From: Myxococcales bacterium
GTDB taxonomy: Bacteria > Myxococcota_A > Polyangia > Nannocystales > Nannocystaceae
Length of the DNA stretch: 64,000 nucleotides
Direction: 5' to 3'
Assembly (NCBI GenBank): GCA_020633295.1
Contig: JACKDW010000009.1
Coordinates: 248,001-312,000 of the forward strand
Shown: piece after piece, positions 46,354 to 58,384 of the stretch
How the letters are laid out: each line of letters opens with the position of its first letter
How positions within the stretch are numbered: the stretch's first letter is position 1
The notes under the pieces: model-generated
Database searches by the model: none
What the model was told of the DNA's origin: nothing
The model's input: only the letters and a program-made list of their open reading frames with translations
Program-made: the position numbers and the translations under genes

Positions 46354-47015
46354 GCCGCGCCGGGCTGCCCGTCGTGTTGATCCACGGCGCGCTGCGCTCG
46401 CGCGCGGGCCTGCTGCCGACCGCGCTCGCGCTGCGGCGGCGAGGCTTCGACGCGCGCCCGTTCGGCTACGCCACGCGGCGCGCGACGCTGGAGCAGCACG
46501 GCGAGCGGCTCGCGGACTTCGTCGCCGAATGGCAGCGCGCGCGTGGTGACGAGCGCTGGCCTGTCCTCGGGGTCATGACCCACAGCATGGGCGGTCTCGT
46601 CGCGCGGGCCTACCTCGCGTCGGCGCGCGCCGGCGCGCAGTCCGAGGCGCAGCGGGTGGTGATGCTCGCGCCGCCGAACCAGGGCGCGTTCGTGGCCGCG
46701 CAGATGCACGGCTGGCGACCGTTTCACTGGATGTACGGGCGGGCGGCCGACGAGCTGCAGCCCGGTCGCGTCGCCGCGCTCGCGGAGCCGCCCGACTCGG
46801 CCAGCGTCCTGCTGATCGCCGGCGGGCGCCCCTCGGGCGAGCGCGGCTACGTCGCCCAGATCCCGGGGAACAACGACGGGCTCGTCGCCGTCGAGGAGAC
46901 GCGCCTGCGCAGCCGACCGCAGCTGGATCCCGTGTTGATCGCGAGCGCGCACAGCTGGCTGCAGTGGCGCCCCGACGTGATCCGGCGCGCGGCCGCGTTC
47001 CTGCGGGACGAATAG
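46350..47015 (+). CDS. lipase-like alpha/beta hydrolase
   Basis: The protein has 221 residues from the GTG at 46350, coupled by GTGA to the Lgt-like gene. VVLIHGALRSRAG gives the oxyanion region, MTHSMGGLVARAYL the Ser nucleophile (Ser in HSMGG), NNDGLVAVEETRL the acid and SAHSWLQ the His. This is the PGAP1/lipase-class-2 type acting on lipids or acyl chains. Coupling with an acyl-glycerol-handling enzyme hints at envelope-lipid work, but that is inference. Confidence 0.8.
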   Translation: MSRAGLPVVLIHGALRSRAGLLPTALALRRRGFDARPFGYATRRATLEQHGERLADFVAEWQRARGDERWPVLGVMTHSMGGLVARAYLASARAGAQSEAQRVVMLAPPNQGAFVAAQMHGWRPFHWMYGRAADELQPGRVAALAEPPDSASVLLIAGGRPSGERGYVAQIPGNNDGLVAVEETRLRSRPQLDPVLIASAHSWLQWRPDVIRRAAAFLRDE

Positions 47016-47038
47016 AAAAACCGGCCACGAGGCCGGCT
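47016..47038 (-). terminator. rho-independent terminator of the tRNA gene
   Basis: On the minus strand a stem of at least six GC pairs (GGCCGG-type, 47031-47036 with 47021-47026, 4-nt loop) is followed directly by five T. It lies about 30 nt downstream of the tRNA 3' end, as expected. It also sits just after the stop of the lipase-like gene on the other strand. Confidence 0.85.
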
Positions 47039-47065
47039 TCTGGGTCGCTCCTGCGTGAGCGGAAG

Positions 47066-47139
<74 letters not shown>

Positions 47140-47443
47140 AGGGGCGAAGGTGATTACCGAAACGCGCGACTCGAGTCAACCGGTTTTGCGAGTTTGCCAA
47201 GTTCACGAATCCGACGCCCGTGAGGGAGCACAATCGGCTGGAATAAGCGATTGACAGCGCGCGCGCTCGTGTTACGACGACTTCGGTCGTGGGCAAGAAA
47301 ACGCTCGAATTCGCCGTGTCCGGAGCAAATCAGGACCTCTGCGCGGTGCATTCGCGGGAGCGCCACGGGGTCGTGCCGAAGCCGACACGGGCGCGTGATG
47401 TGGTCCCGAGTGCCGAACGCCCGCAGCCGGAGACGAGACATTC
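47140..47443. other. 304-nt gap upstream of the thiolase gene
   Basis: No convincing gene is present. The minus strand would carry the tRNA promoter just upstream of 47139. The plus strand carries a candidate promoter at 47251-47278 that would serve the beta-oxidation genes, with a leader of about 160 nt. Confidence 0.5.
47251..47278 (+). promoter_or_regulatory. candidate sigma-70 promoter of the thiolase operon
   Basis: A perfect TTGACA (47251-47256) is followed after 16 nt by TACGAC (47273-47278), a partial -10. The spacer is an alternating GC tract. It lies in a locally AT-richer region upstream of the thiolase gene. Confidence 0.4.
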
Positions 47444-48640
<1,197 letters not shown>

Positions 48641-48705
48641 CACAAGAGACAGGACCGCTGGGACCTACGGTTGACTCAGTTTTCGAAGCGAGAGCAGGCG
48701 AGACG

Positions 48706-49596
<891 letters not shown>

Positions 49597-49641
49597 GGCC
49601 CCGCCGGCGGGCCCACGCGAGGATTCAGGGAAGGAATCTCC

Positions 49642-50436
49642 ATGACGTACACACATCTGCAGGTCGAGGACTGCGGCGCGGGCGCGGCGGTCCGGCTCGT
49701 CACGATCAATCGGCCGAAGGCGCTCAACGCCCTCAACCGCGAGGTCGTGCGCGAGCTGACCGCGGTCGTCGACGGGCTGCTCGCGCTCCCCGGCGAGACG
49801 CGCGGGCTCGTGCTCACGGGCGCGGGCCCCAAGGCCTTCGTCGCCGGGGCCGACATCGCCGCGATGGCGACGATGAGCGTGGACGAGGCGCGCGCGTTCG
49901 CGAGCGAGGGGCACGCGCTCGGCGAGAAGCTGGCGGCGCTGCCCCTGCCGGTGGTCGCGGCGGTCAACGGCTTCGCGCTCGGCGGCGGCTGCGAGATCGC
50001 GCTCGCCTGCGACTTCATCTACGCGAGCGAGAACGCGAAGTTCGGGCAGCCCGAGGTCAACCTCGCGGTCATCCCCGGCTTCGGCGGCACGCAGCGGCTG
50101 CTGCGTCGAGTCGGCCTCGCGCGCGCGCTCGAGCTGTGCATGACGGGCGCGATCATCCGCGCCGACGAGGCCCTGCGGATCGGGCTGGTCAACCGCGTGC
50201 TCCCGGCGGGCGAGGTCGTCGCGGCGGCCGTGACGACGGTCGAGACCATCGCGCAGAAGGGGCCGCTCGCGGTCGCGGCGGCCAAGCGGGTCCTGCACGC
50301 GGGGGCCGACATGGTGCTCGCGCGCGCGAACCAGGCGGAGATCGAGGCGTTCGCGTCGCTCTTCGCGACCCAGGACCAGCGCGAGGGCATGGCCGCGTTC
50401 CTCGAGAAGCGCGCGGCCGGGTTCACCGGCACCTAG
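49642..50436 (+). CDS. enoyl-CoA hydratase / crotonase
   Basis: The 264-residue crotonase-fold protein has KAFVAGADIAAM (oxyanion Ala/Gly), ALGGGCEIALACDF with the first catalytic Glu, and FGQPEVNLAVIPGFGGTQRL with the second Glu, so hydratase activity is expected. AVAAAKRVL and EGMAAFLEKR close the domain. It hydrates crotonyl-CoA to 3-hydroxybutyryl-CoA. It lies 45 nt downstream of the dehydrogenase. Confidence 0.95.
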   Translation: MTYTHLQVEDCGAGAAVRLVTINRPKALNALNREVVRELTAVVDGLLALPGETRGLVLTGAGPKAFVAGADIAAMATMSVDEARAFASEGHALGEKLAALPLPVVAAVNGFALGGGCEIALACDFIYASENAKFGQPEVNLAVIPGFGGTQRLLRRVGLARALELCMTGAIIRADEALRIGLVNRVLPAGEVVAAAVTTVETIAQKGPLAVAAAKRVLHAGADMVLARANQAEIEAFASLFATQDQREGMAAFLEKRAAGFTGT

Positions 50437-50484
50437 CACCCCACCAAGCACGAGCAGCACAAAGGCACACGAGCGGTTTCGCCC

Positions 50485-51630
<1,146 letters not shown>

Positions 51631-51731
51631 TCCGTTTGAGGCGGGAGGCTGGTGCACACACGGGCTTTGGGGTGTTCGGGGCTTGCGCCGCGCGGGCCCC
51701 AGGGCCGAGAATCAACGGAGGAGACAACGTG

Positions 51732-52271
51732 ATGACGAGCGGCACGCGAATTGTGAGTGCATGTGTGGTGGGTCTGGTGGCGGCTTCGCTCGCCACGGGC
51801 TGCGCCAGCAAGCGACGGACGGAGAAGCAGAACACCGCCGAGGGTGAGCTGTTCAGCCAGTACGACGGCGAGAACTACGACGACATGGAGACCGTCGAGG
51901 GCGCCGAGGTCGAGGACCAGGGCGGCAGCGTCGCGCCGCAGACCCTGCAGAACATCAAGGACACGATCGAGAACGTCTATGAGCGCGACTTCGGCCGCTG
52001 CCTGCAGAAGGACATGGACGAGTTCGAGAACCGCTGGATCGCGGGGACCTTCACGCTCTCGGTGACGATCAACGTCGAGGGCAAGGTCATCGGCGCCGAG
52101 CTGACCCAGGTCGACATCGAGGAGCGCAAGGTCCCGAAGGGGGGGAGCGCGCGCAAGGCCGTGATCTTCCCGGGCTGCGTCGAGGAGTCGGCGTACAAGT
52201 GGGAGTTCGATCCGCCGCCCGAGGTCGAGTACACGCACACCTACAGCGGCAAGGTCGGCGAGGCGTTCTAG
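51732..52271 (+). CDS. AgmX-like lipoprotein within the beta-oxidation run
   Basis: The protein has 179 residues from the ATG at 51732, with GGAGGAG upstream. A GTG directly before it is an alternative. The lipobox is LATGC (Cys24). An acidic linker is followed by a domain with GRCLQKDM, GTFTLSVTINVEGKVIGAELT and a second Cys in FPGCVEESAYKWEFDPPP, the same two-Cys, G-V-V pattern as the AgmX/PglI-type lipoprotein at 2177. It has no evident link to fatty-acid metabolism and may have its own promoter. Confidence 0.7.
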   Translation: MTSGTRIVSACVVGLVAASLATGCASKRRTEKQNTAEGELFSQYDGENYDDMETVEGAEVEDQGGSVAPQTLQNIKDTIENVYERDFGRCLQKDMDEFENRWIAGTFTLSVTINVEGKVIGAELTQVDIEERKVPKGGSARKAVIFPGCVEESAYKWEFDPPPEVEYTHTYSGKVGEAF

Positions 52272-52272
52272 T

Positions 52273-52288
52273 CTGGCCCCAGGGCCAG
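52273..52288 (+). terminator. 7-bp hairpin after the lipoprotein gene
   Basis: CTGGCCC and GGGCCAG pair with a 2-nt loop, or six pairs with a 4-nt loop, immediately after the lipoprotein stop. There is no T-run. It may weaken read-through into the second acyl-CoA dehydrogenase gene or stabilise the mRNA end. Confidence 0.3.
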
Positions 52289-52313
52289 CAGCGACAAGCG
52301 AGCGCGGGCGCAC

Positions 52314-53465
52314 GTGGACTTCACGCCGAACGAGACGCAGCAGCTGATCACCGACTCGGCGCGGCAGTTCGCCGAGCGCGTGCTCGCGCCGCGAGCCGCC
52401 GAGCTCGATCGCGAGGGCGGCTTCCCGAGAGACAGCCTGGCCCAGGCCGCCGAGCTCGGGCTGCTCGGCATCAACGTCCCCGAGGAGCTCGGGGGCGTCG
52501 AGGCCGGCGCGGTCGCCTACGCGCTCGCGGTCGTCGAGCTCGCGCGCGCGTGCGCGAGCACGACCGTGGCGATGACCGTGAGCAACATGGTCGCCGAGGT
52601 CATCACCTACTTCGGGACCGAGGAGCAGAAGACCGAGCACGTCCCCAGGCTCTGCTCCGGGGAGTACGTGGTCGGGGGCTTCGCGCTGTCCGAGTCGGGC
52701 GCCGGCAGCGATCCCGGCGGCATGATCACGCGCGCGCGCAAGACCGAGCGCGGCTGGGTGCTCAGCGGCGCCAAGCTCTGGATCACGAGCGGCACGGACG
52801 CCGGGCTGTTCGTGGTCTGGGCCCGGACCAACGACGCCGCTGGCCCCCGGGGCATCAGCGCGTTCCTCGTGCGCGGCGACGCCCCGGGGCTCGTGCGCGG
52901 CAAGCCCGAACACAAGCTGGGGCAGCACGGCAGCACGACCACGCCGCTCGAGTTCCACGACGTGGAGCTGCCGGACGAGGCGCTGCTGCACGAGGAGGGC
53001 AAGGGCTTCCGCGTCGCCATGATGGCGCTCGACGGCGGGCGCATCGGCATCTCCGGGCTCGCGCTCGGCTGCGGCAGCGCGGCGCTGGCCTGCGCCCGCG
53101 ACTACGCGCTCGAGCGCACGCAGTTCGGTCAGCCGATCGCGAACTTCCAGGCGATCCAGTGGATGCTCGCCGACAGCGCGACGGAGCTCGAGGCGGCCCG
53201 GGCGCTGGTCCTTCGGGCAGCCTGGCGCAAGGAGCAGGGCCTTCAGTTCACCCGAGAGGCCTCGATCGCCAAGCTGTTCACGACGGAGAAAGCCTACGCG
53301 GCCTGCGATCGCGCGATCCAGGTGCTCGGCGGCTTCGGCTACACGCGCGAGTTCCCGGTCGAGCGCTACCTGCGAGATGTCCGGGTGACGCGGATCTTCG
53401 AGGGCACGAGCGAGATCCAGCGGATCGTGATCAGCCGCGACATCATCCGGCGGTTTGACTCGTAG
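52314..53465 (+). CDS. acyl-CoA dehydrogenase, second copy
   Basis: The 383-residue protein starts at a GTG. It shares the plan of the dehydrogenase at 50485: FTPNETQQLITDSARQFAERV, LLGINVPEELGGVEAGAVAYAL, ALSESGAGSDPGG, LSGAKLWITSG, HKLGQHGSTTTPLEF, GRIGISGLALGCGSAALAC, IQVLGGFGYTREFPVERYLRDVRV and the catalytic Glu in FEGTSEIQRIVI. The substrate chain length is unknown. The two copies differ enough to suggest different substrates and not a recent duplication. Confidence 0.93.
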   Translation: MDFTPNETQQLITDSARQFAERVLAPRAAELDREGGFPRDSLAQAAELGLLGINVPEELGGVEAGAVAYALAVVELARACASTTVAMTVSNMVAEVITYFGTEEQKTEHVPRLCSGEYVVGGFALSESGAGSDPGGMITRARKTERGWVLSGAKLWITSGTDAGLFVVWARTNDAAGPRGISAFLVRGDAPGLVRGKPEHKLGQHGSTTTPLEFHDVELPDEALLHEEGKGFRVAMMALDGGRIGISGLALGCGSAALACARDYALERTQFGQPIANFQAIQWMLADSATELEAARALVLRAAWRKEQGLQFTREASIAKLFTTEKAYAACDRAIQVLGGFGYTREFPVERYLRDVRVTRIFEGTSEIQRIVISRDIIRRFDS

Positions 53466-53497
53466 CGACGGGCACGGACGCCCGAAGAGGGACGCTT

Positions 53498-54076
53498 GTG
53501 AGCGAGGACGGTTCAGGGAGGAACGCCCATCAAGACGCGCGCGCGGCCGCAGCCGCGCAGATGGCCGCCGCCATGCAGGCGATGGGCCCGGCCGGGGTCG
53601 AGCGCCTCAAGAAGGCGTTTCGAAGGCGCGCGATGCTGTTCGGCCTCGGCTTCGCGGTGGTGCTCGTCGGCCTGTTTTTGCCGGCGAGCCTCGGGCTGCC
53701 GGTGTTCGTGCCGTCGCTCGTGATGATCGGCGGCGGCGCGCTGGCGTTCATGGGCCTGCTCGGCCCCCAGCGCGGTTCAGGCTGCATGGCGTACATCACC
53801 GGCTTCACGTGGCTCTTGGCGATCGGCTGCGGCGTGGTCACGGAGGTCGTCGCGGTCCAGTACGCGCTCGCGGGCTCGGCCTTCGCGTTCGCGCTGCTGT
53901 CGCTCTTGCTGCCGAAGCCGCGCGAGCAGGGTCCGCTGTCGATGATGGCGAGCATGGCGAACGCGGTCAACATGGCGAACAACATGCAACAGCAGGGCGG
54001 CGCCACGGGCAGCATGCTGGGGTCGCGTCCGCGGGCCAAGGACCGCGTCATCGACGTCGACGCCGAGGAGACCTAG
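53498..54076 (+). CDS. membrane protein of unknown function
   Basis: The 192-residue protein starts at a GTG. An Ala/Met-rich N terminus (AAAAAQMAAAMQAMGPAGVERLKKAF) leads to four hydrophobic helices (AMLFGLGFAVVLVGLFL, VFVPSLVMIGGGALAFMGLL, YITGFTWLLAIGCGVV, AGSAFAFALLSLLL). A Met/Asn/Gln-rich cytoplasmic tail follows, ending in VIDVDAEET. No family is recognised. It follows the acyl-CoA dehydrogenase by 32 nt. Confidence 0.65.
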   Translation: MSEDGSGRNAHQDARAAAAAQMAAAMQAMGPAGVERLKKAFRRRAMLFGLGFAVVLVGLFLPASLGLPVFVPSLVMIGGGALAFMGLLGPQRGSGCMAYITGFTWLLAIGCGVVTEVVAVQYALAGSAFAFALLSLLLPKPREQGPLSMMASMANAVNMANNMQQQGGATGSMLGSRPRAKDRVIDVDAEET

Positions 54077-54112
54077 CGCTCAAGCTGCTCGCTCGGGCTG
54101 CTCGGGCGCGCC

Positions 54113-55435
54113 TCACAGGAAGAACACGAGTCCGCCCTGGAACACGGGGCGGACGTTGTAGGGCGTCAGCAGCGGCAGCTCGAGCGGCGCGCAGTTGGCC
54201 GTGCAGCGGATCGTCAACGCCGTGTCGCTGAACACGTCGACGCCGCCCCCGAAGTGCAGCCCGAAGATCGGCGTCGGCTTGATGATGACGCGCAGGCGCG
54301 GCGCGAAGCCGTAACCGAACAGCGTGGGCGTCTCGAGGCGCACGTCGTAGGAGACGTTGTCGTTCTCGTTGTCCGGGCACAGCCCCGACTCGTCGGCCCC
54401 GGTCTCGCAGTGGGCGTTGAAGTTCATCGTGATCGGGTCGAGGACCAGGCTCGCGTCGGCCTCGAAGCCGATGAAGCTCCACACGCGGTGGTAGCCAATC
54501 GTGAGGTGGGTTGGGTGGCGACGGATCGCGCCGGTGATGAAGGGCGGACCGGGGATGTCCTGCTGCACGCCGATCGGCGCGACCGCCTGGTAGCCGGCGC
54601 CGATGTACAGCCCGCGCGGTGACAGCCAGGCGGCGGAGATGAACACGCCGCTCTGCCAGGGTACGGTCGTGGCCAGGTGGTTGCCGAGGTAGTCGACGGC
54701 GACGCGCGCGTGGTGCCGGGGTGGCGTCGGCGGCGGCCGCGTCGGTCGTCGGGAGACGGGCGGGGTTTGGGGGGGCGGCGGTCGTGGCGTCTCCGGGACG
54801 CGATCGGGCGGCGCGCGTCGCCGCGTCTCGACGGGCGGGTCGGGCAGCGGGGTGACGAGCGCGGCGCGCGTGATGGTCGCCATGGTGTCGAGCATCGCGT
54901 CGGGGTTCCCGGGCACAGCGCCCACCGGTCGCGGGTTGGGGCGCTGCCTACGTGGGTCGAGCGTGTGGAGCACGACGCTGCCCTCGGCGGCCGGCACAAA
55001 CCACACGGCGAGACGGGCGTCCTGTTCACGGGCGAGCCTGCGCGCCTCGGCCTCCCAGCCCGCCGGGCTCGCGTCCGCGAGCTCAACCAGGATCACGATG
55101 ACCTCGGCGTTCAGATCGGCGAGCTCGGCGGAGAACGTCTCGCGGACGAGATCGACGCGGGCGGCCGGCGTGGTCGACTCGACGAGCAGCACAACGCGGC
55201 GCGTGCTCGACCGCGGGGGCTCTGTGGTGGAATCGGAAGAGGAAGGCGACGAGGAGGATGGCGACGAGGATGGCGACGAGGATGGCGACGAGGATGGCGA
55301 CGAGGATGGCGACGAGGATGGCGACGAGGACGGCGACGAGGTCGAGGCCGCGGACTGCGGCGCGTCCTCCGGCGCCACGGCGGGCGCTGCCGCGGGCGCG
55401 AGGAGCCCGAGCAGGGTGCACACACGGACGCTCAC
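54113..55435 (-). CDS. exported protein, Ser/Pro repeat linker plus C-terminal barrel-like domain
   Basis: The protein has 440 residues starting at the GTG at 55433-55435. A GTG three codons upstream is equal. After a signal peptide (VCTLLGLLAPAAA) comes a low-complexity SSPS repeat (about 30-65) encoded by 12-bp tandem repeats. A Rossmann-like domain (about 70-175; RRVVLLVESTTPAARVDLVRETFSA...VIVILVEL...LAVWFVPA) follows, then a Pro/Arg-rich linker and a beta-rich domain (about 240-440) ending in PVFQGGLVFFL, like an outer-membrane barrel. The function is unknown. Confidence 0.65.
   Translation of the reverse strand: MSVRVCTLLGLLAPAAAPAVAPEDAPQSAASTSSPSSSPSSSPSSSPSSSPSSSPSSSPSSSSPSSSDSTTEPPRSSTRRVVLLVESTTPAARVDLVRETFSAELADLNAEVIVILVELADASPAGWEAEARRLAREQDARLAVWFVPAAEGSVVLHTLDPRRQRPNPRPVGAVPGNPDAMLDTMATITRAALVTPLPDPPVETRRRAPPDRVPETPRPPPPQTPPVSRRPTRPPPTPPRHHARVAVDYLGNHLATTVPWQSGVFISAAWLSPRGLYIGAGYQAVAPIGVQQDIPGPPFITGAIRRHPTHLTIGYHRVWSFIGFEADASLVLDPITMNFNAHCETGADESGLCPDNENDNVSYDVRLETPTLFGYGFAPRLRVIIKPTPIFGLHFGGGVDVFSDTALTIRCTANCAPLELPLLTPYNVRPVFQGGLVFFL
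55257..55340 (-). repeat. 12-bp tandem repeat (gatggcgacgag), seven units
   Basis: There are six exact units and one with a single change, flanked on the left by a degenerate copy. On the coding strand each unit encodes four residues of the Ser/Pro linker. The unit length keeps the reading frame, so copy number can change without breaking the protein. Confidence 0.9.
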
Positions 55436-55517
55436 GACGACCACGGGCTCCCGAGTATGACAGAGCGGGCCGGCGCTCGCGCGAGACCGCGCCGGTGAGA
55501 TCGAGTATTGTCCGCCA

Positions 55518-56882
55518 ATGAGCGGCGTGAACGCGGTCGAGCAGGAAGCCCCCACGGAGCCGGTTCGGATCTTCGGCGTCGCGCACGGTGGCGCAGGGGT
55601 CGGACGGCGGATCAACGAGGCCGACGGCGCGACGGTCGGGGAGCACCCGGAGACGCGCACGTGGCTGGTCGATGGCGCGCTCCCCGGCGAGATCGTGCAG
55701 GTCCGTCGAACACAGACCGAGAAGCGCCTGATCCGTGGCGTGACCGCGACGGTCGCCATGGCCAGCGAGCAGCGGGTGAGCCCCCCGTGTCCGCTGTCGG
55801 AGACCTGCGGCGGCTGCAATTGGCAGCACGTCGCCCCCGCGGCCCAGCTCGAGCTCAAGCGCCAGATCGTGCAGGGGCAGCTGCGGCGGTTTGACGTCGA
55901 GGTCGAGGCGGCCGCGCCGTCCCCCAGCGCGCTCGGCTACCGTCGTCGCGCGCGCCTGCACTACGAGCAGACCGAAGACGGCCAGTGGCGGCTCGGGTTT
56001 CGCCGCGCGCGCAGCCACGAGATCGTCGACGTGCCGCGCTGCGCCGTGCTCGACGCGCCGCTCCAGCACGCGGCCGAGCGCGTCCGCGGGCTGCTGCCGC
56101 TCTTGCCCGCGCGCGGCGAGATCCTCGGGCTCAGCGACGGCGAGCGCGCGGCGCTCGGACTCCCCGGCGTGCGGTTGACCGACGCGCTCACGGCGGCGCT
56201 CGCGGGGGTGCTCGACGACGTGCTGGTCGGCTTCAGCGTTCGCGGCGGTCGCCAGCGCCAGGCGATCGGGCGCGCCAAGCTCGAGATCGACGGTCCGCAG
56301 CGAGACGGCGAGCCGGTGCCGATCCTCGTCAGCCCGTTCGTCTTCACCCAGGCCCAGGGCGCGGTGAACCGCGCGCTCGTGCGCTACGTGACGGCGCAGG
56401 CGGAGCCGGCCGGGGCTCGGGTGCTCGAGCTCTACGCCGGGGCCGGCAACTTCACGCGCGCGCTCGCCGGGACGGCCAAGCGCGTGTGGGCGATCGACGA
56501 GAGCCGCGAGGCGATCGCCTGTCTCCAAGGACTCGTCGAGCGATTCGGCTTGCCGGTCACCGCGCGCAACGGGAAGTCGGAGGGCTTCCTCGGCAAGCTC
56601 GCGCGGGCCGATCGCGCGCGCGGGCACGACTACGACGTCGTCGTGCTCGACCCGCCGCGACGGGGGCTCGGGCGGCAGCCCGCGCGGTGGCTCGCGTCGA
56701 CGCGCCCCGCTCGCGTCGTCTACGTCTCGTGTGACCCGGCGACGCTGGCCCGCGACCTCGAGGTCTTCGTGAAGTCCGGATACACGCTCGAGCGCGTGCG
56801 GGTCTTCGACCTCATGCCGATGACCTCCGAGGTCGAGATCGTGGCGACCCTGCGGCGGCGCAAGAAGGAGGCGGGCGCGTGA
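55518..56882 (+). CDS. RlmD/RumA-type rRNA (uracil-5) methyltransferase
   Basis: The 454-residue protein has a TRAM-like N-terminal barrel (about 12-80) and an iron-sulfur motif CPLSETCGGC (Cys91, Cys97, Cys100). The SAM domain has VLELYAGAGNFTRAL, VVLDPPRRGLG, the catalytic Cys in VVYVSCDPATLARDL and the general base in DLMPMTSEVE. It methylates uridine C5, most likely in 23S rRNA. Which position (747 or 1939 type) cannot be told. Its stop overlaps the holA start (GTGA). Confidence 0.92.
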   Translation: MSGVNAVEQEAPTEPVRIFGVAHGGAGVGRRINEADGATVGEHPETRTWLVDGALPGEIVQVRRTQTEKRLIRGVTATVAMASEQRVSPPCPLSETCGGCNWQHVAPAAQLELKRQIVQGQLRRFDVEVEAAAPSPSALGYRRRARLHYEQTEDGQWRLGFRRARSHEIVDVPRCAVLDAPLQHAAERVRGLLPLLPARGEILGLSDGERAALGLPGVRLTDALTAALAGVLDDVLVGFSVRGGRQRQAIGRAKLEIDGPQRDGEPVPILVSPFVFTQAQGAVNRALVRYVTAQAEPAGARVLELYAGAGNFTRALAGTAKRVWAIDESREAIACLQGLVERFGLPVTARNGKSEGFLGKLARADRARGHDYDVVVLDPPRRGLGRQPARWLASTRPARVVYVSCDPATLARDLEVFVKSGYTLERVRVFDLMPMTSEVEIVATLRRRKKEAGA

Positions 56883-58006
56883 GCGCGGCGCGGCGCGCGA
56901 GCGACGGCGACCAGGGGGCGGACGGCCTTCAGGCGGCGCTCCGAGCCGGGCGCCTCGACCCGGTGTACGTGCTCTACGGCGACGAGCCCGCGGCCATCCG
57001 CGGCGCGCTCGAGCAGATCCGACACACGATCATCCCGCCCGACGACGCCACCGCGACCTCCATGGCGGCCTTCAACCACGAGCGCTTCGACGGCGTCGAC
57101 GTGCGCTCGGCCGCCCAGGTGCTCGAGGCCTGCGCGCAGCTGCCGATGATGTCGAGGCTCCGGCTCGTCGAGCTGGCCAACCCGGACGATCTCGGCAGCA
57201 AGCGGACCGCGGCCGACGAGGACGGCCCGACGTCCACGCGCGAGGGGGCCCTCGGCGCGCTCGCCGAGTACATCGCCAATCCCTCGCCGAGCACGGTGCT
57301 CGTGATCCACGGCGCCGGGATCGACGGGCGCTCGAAGCTCGTCAACGCGGCCAAGAAGTCGGGCTGGGCCCACAAGTTCGCCGCGCTCTCGCACGACCGC
57401 GACGCCGTGGACTACACCGCGGCCGAGGTCCAGCGACGCCAGCGCTCGATCACGCCGAAGGCCGCGCAGGCGCTCGTCGCCGCCGTCGGGATGAAGCAGA
57501 CCGACCTGCTGCAGGCGATCGAGCGCGTCGTCCTCTACGTCGGCGACCGGCCCTCGATCTCCGAGGACGACGTCGCCGCCGTCGTCGCCAAGACCCGCGA
57601 GGCGGACGTGTTCGCGCTCACGGACGCGGTCGGGCGCGGGCGCCACAACGAGGCGCTGGCGATCCTCGCGGCCATGTTCCGCGCCGGCGAGCGCGACACC
57701 GGGACGTCGATGCGACTGTTCGCGCTGCTCGCGCGGCACATGCGGTTGGTGTTCGCGGCCAGCGTGGCGCCCCGCGGACAGGTCCCCGCGGTCCTCGGCC
57801 TGCCGCCCTTCATCGCCAACAAGTACTCCGAGCAGGCTCAGCAGTTCTCCGAGGCGCGCCTGCGGGCCGCCTACGCTGGGCTCGTGCGTCTTGACCACGA
57901 CCTCAAGGGCGGCTCCTACGTGGCCTACGCTTCGCCTTACATGGCGATCCAGCGCTGGATCCTCGAGGTCTGCCAGGCTCTGCCCGGCGTCGCGCCGCGC
58001 CGCTAG
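56879..58006 (+). CDS. holA: DNA polymerase III subunit delta
   Basis: The 375-residue protein matches HolA: LDPVYVLYGDEPAAIRGALEQIR at the N terminus, VRSAAQVLEACAQLPMMSRLRLVEL, STVLVIHGAGIDGRSKL, a central lid and the C-terminal collar (DVFALTDAVGRGRHNEALAIL, LLARHMRLVFAA, RLRAAYAGLVRLDHDLKGG). Delta opens the sliding clamp in the clamp loader. The inserted acidic loop near 108-122 is variable in the family. It is coupled to the methyltransferase gene. Confidence 0.92.
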   Translation: MSAARRASDGDQGADGLQAALRAGRLDPVYVLYGDEPAAIRGALEQIRHTIIPPDDATATSMAAFNHERFDGVDVRSAAQVLEACAQLPMMSRLRLVELANPDDLGSKRTAADEDGPTSTREGALGALAEYIANPSPSTVLVIHGAGIDGRSKLVNAAKKSGWAHKFAALSHDRDAVDYTAAEVQRRQRSITPKAAQALVAAVGMKQTDLLQAIERVVLYVGDRPSISEDDVAAVVAKTREADVFALTDAVGRGRHNEALAILAAMFRAGERDTGTSMRLFALLARHMRLVFAASVAPRGQVPAVLGLPPFIANKYSEQAQQFSEARLRAAYAGLVRLDHDLKGGSYVAYASPYMAIQRWILEVCQALPGVAPRR

Positions 58007-58056
58007 CTCGGCGGCTTCACTGGCTCGCTAGCTCGGCCGTGAACGCCGGAGGAACA

Positions 58057-58086
58057 CAAAAGCCCGCGTACCATCGGTACGCGGGT
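58057..58086 (-). terminator. rho-independent terminator of rpsT
   Basis: A perfect 10-bp stem (58063-58072 with 58076-58085, 3-nt loop) is followed on the minus strand by C and four T. It lies 23 nt after the rpsT stop. As it also follows holA on the other strand it could act in both directions, but the T-run fits rpsT. Confidence 0.88.
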
Positions 58087-58108
58087 CTCGGCAGCCGAGC
58101 GACGGTGC

Positions 58109-58384
58109 TCAGGCCTCTTTGTGCGCGGCGCGATTGACCGCGAGCTGGATGCGCGAGGTGTAGCGCGACGCGGTGTTGCTGTGGATCACGCCCTTGGAGT
58201 TGGCCTTGCCGATCGCCTTGAGCGCGAGGGGCAGGGCCGCCTGGGCGGCCTCGAGGTCCTTATCAGCCAGCGCCTTGCGAACGCGCTTCATGTACGTCCG
58301 CATGCTGCTGAGGTGCAGGAGGTTCCGCGAGCGTCGCTTGATCCGCTGCCGGTTTCGTTTCGCTGCCTGCTTGTGATTCGCCAC
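58109..58384 (-). CDS. rpsT: 30S ribosomal protein S20
   Basis: The 91-residue basic helical protein has the canonical start MANHKQAAKRNRQ and IKRRSRNLLHLSSMRTYMKRVRKAL. AIGKANSKGVIHSNTASRYTSRIQ near the C terminus is the family signature. It binds 16S rRNA early in 30S assembly. It is a single-gene transcript with its own terminator. An inverted repeat in its leader (58409-58423) may serve control. Confidence 0.97.
   Translation of the reverse strand: MANHKQAAKRNRQRIKRRSRNLLHLSSMRTYMKRVRKALADKDLEAAQAALPLALKAIGKANSKGVIHSNTASRYTSRIQLAVNRAAHKEA

Noticed and set aside
47154..47441. A minus-strand frame of 95 codons upstream of the thiolase gene
   Set aside because: It overlaps the likely promoters of the tRNA and thiolase genes and has no protein-like features.
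55257..55340. 12-bp array considered as a CRISPR or regulatory iteron
   Set aside because: It is in frame within a protein gene and encodes a low-complexity spacer.
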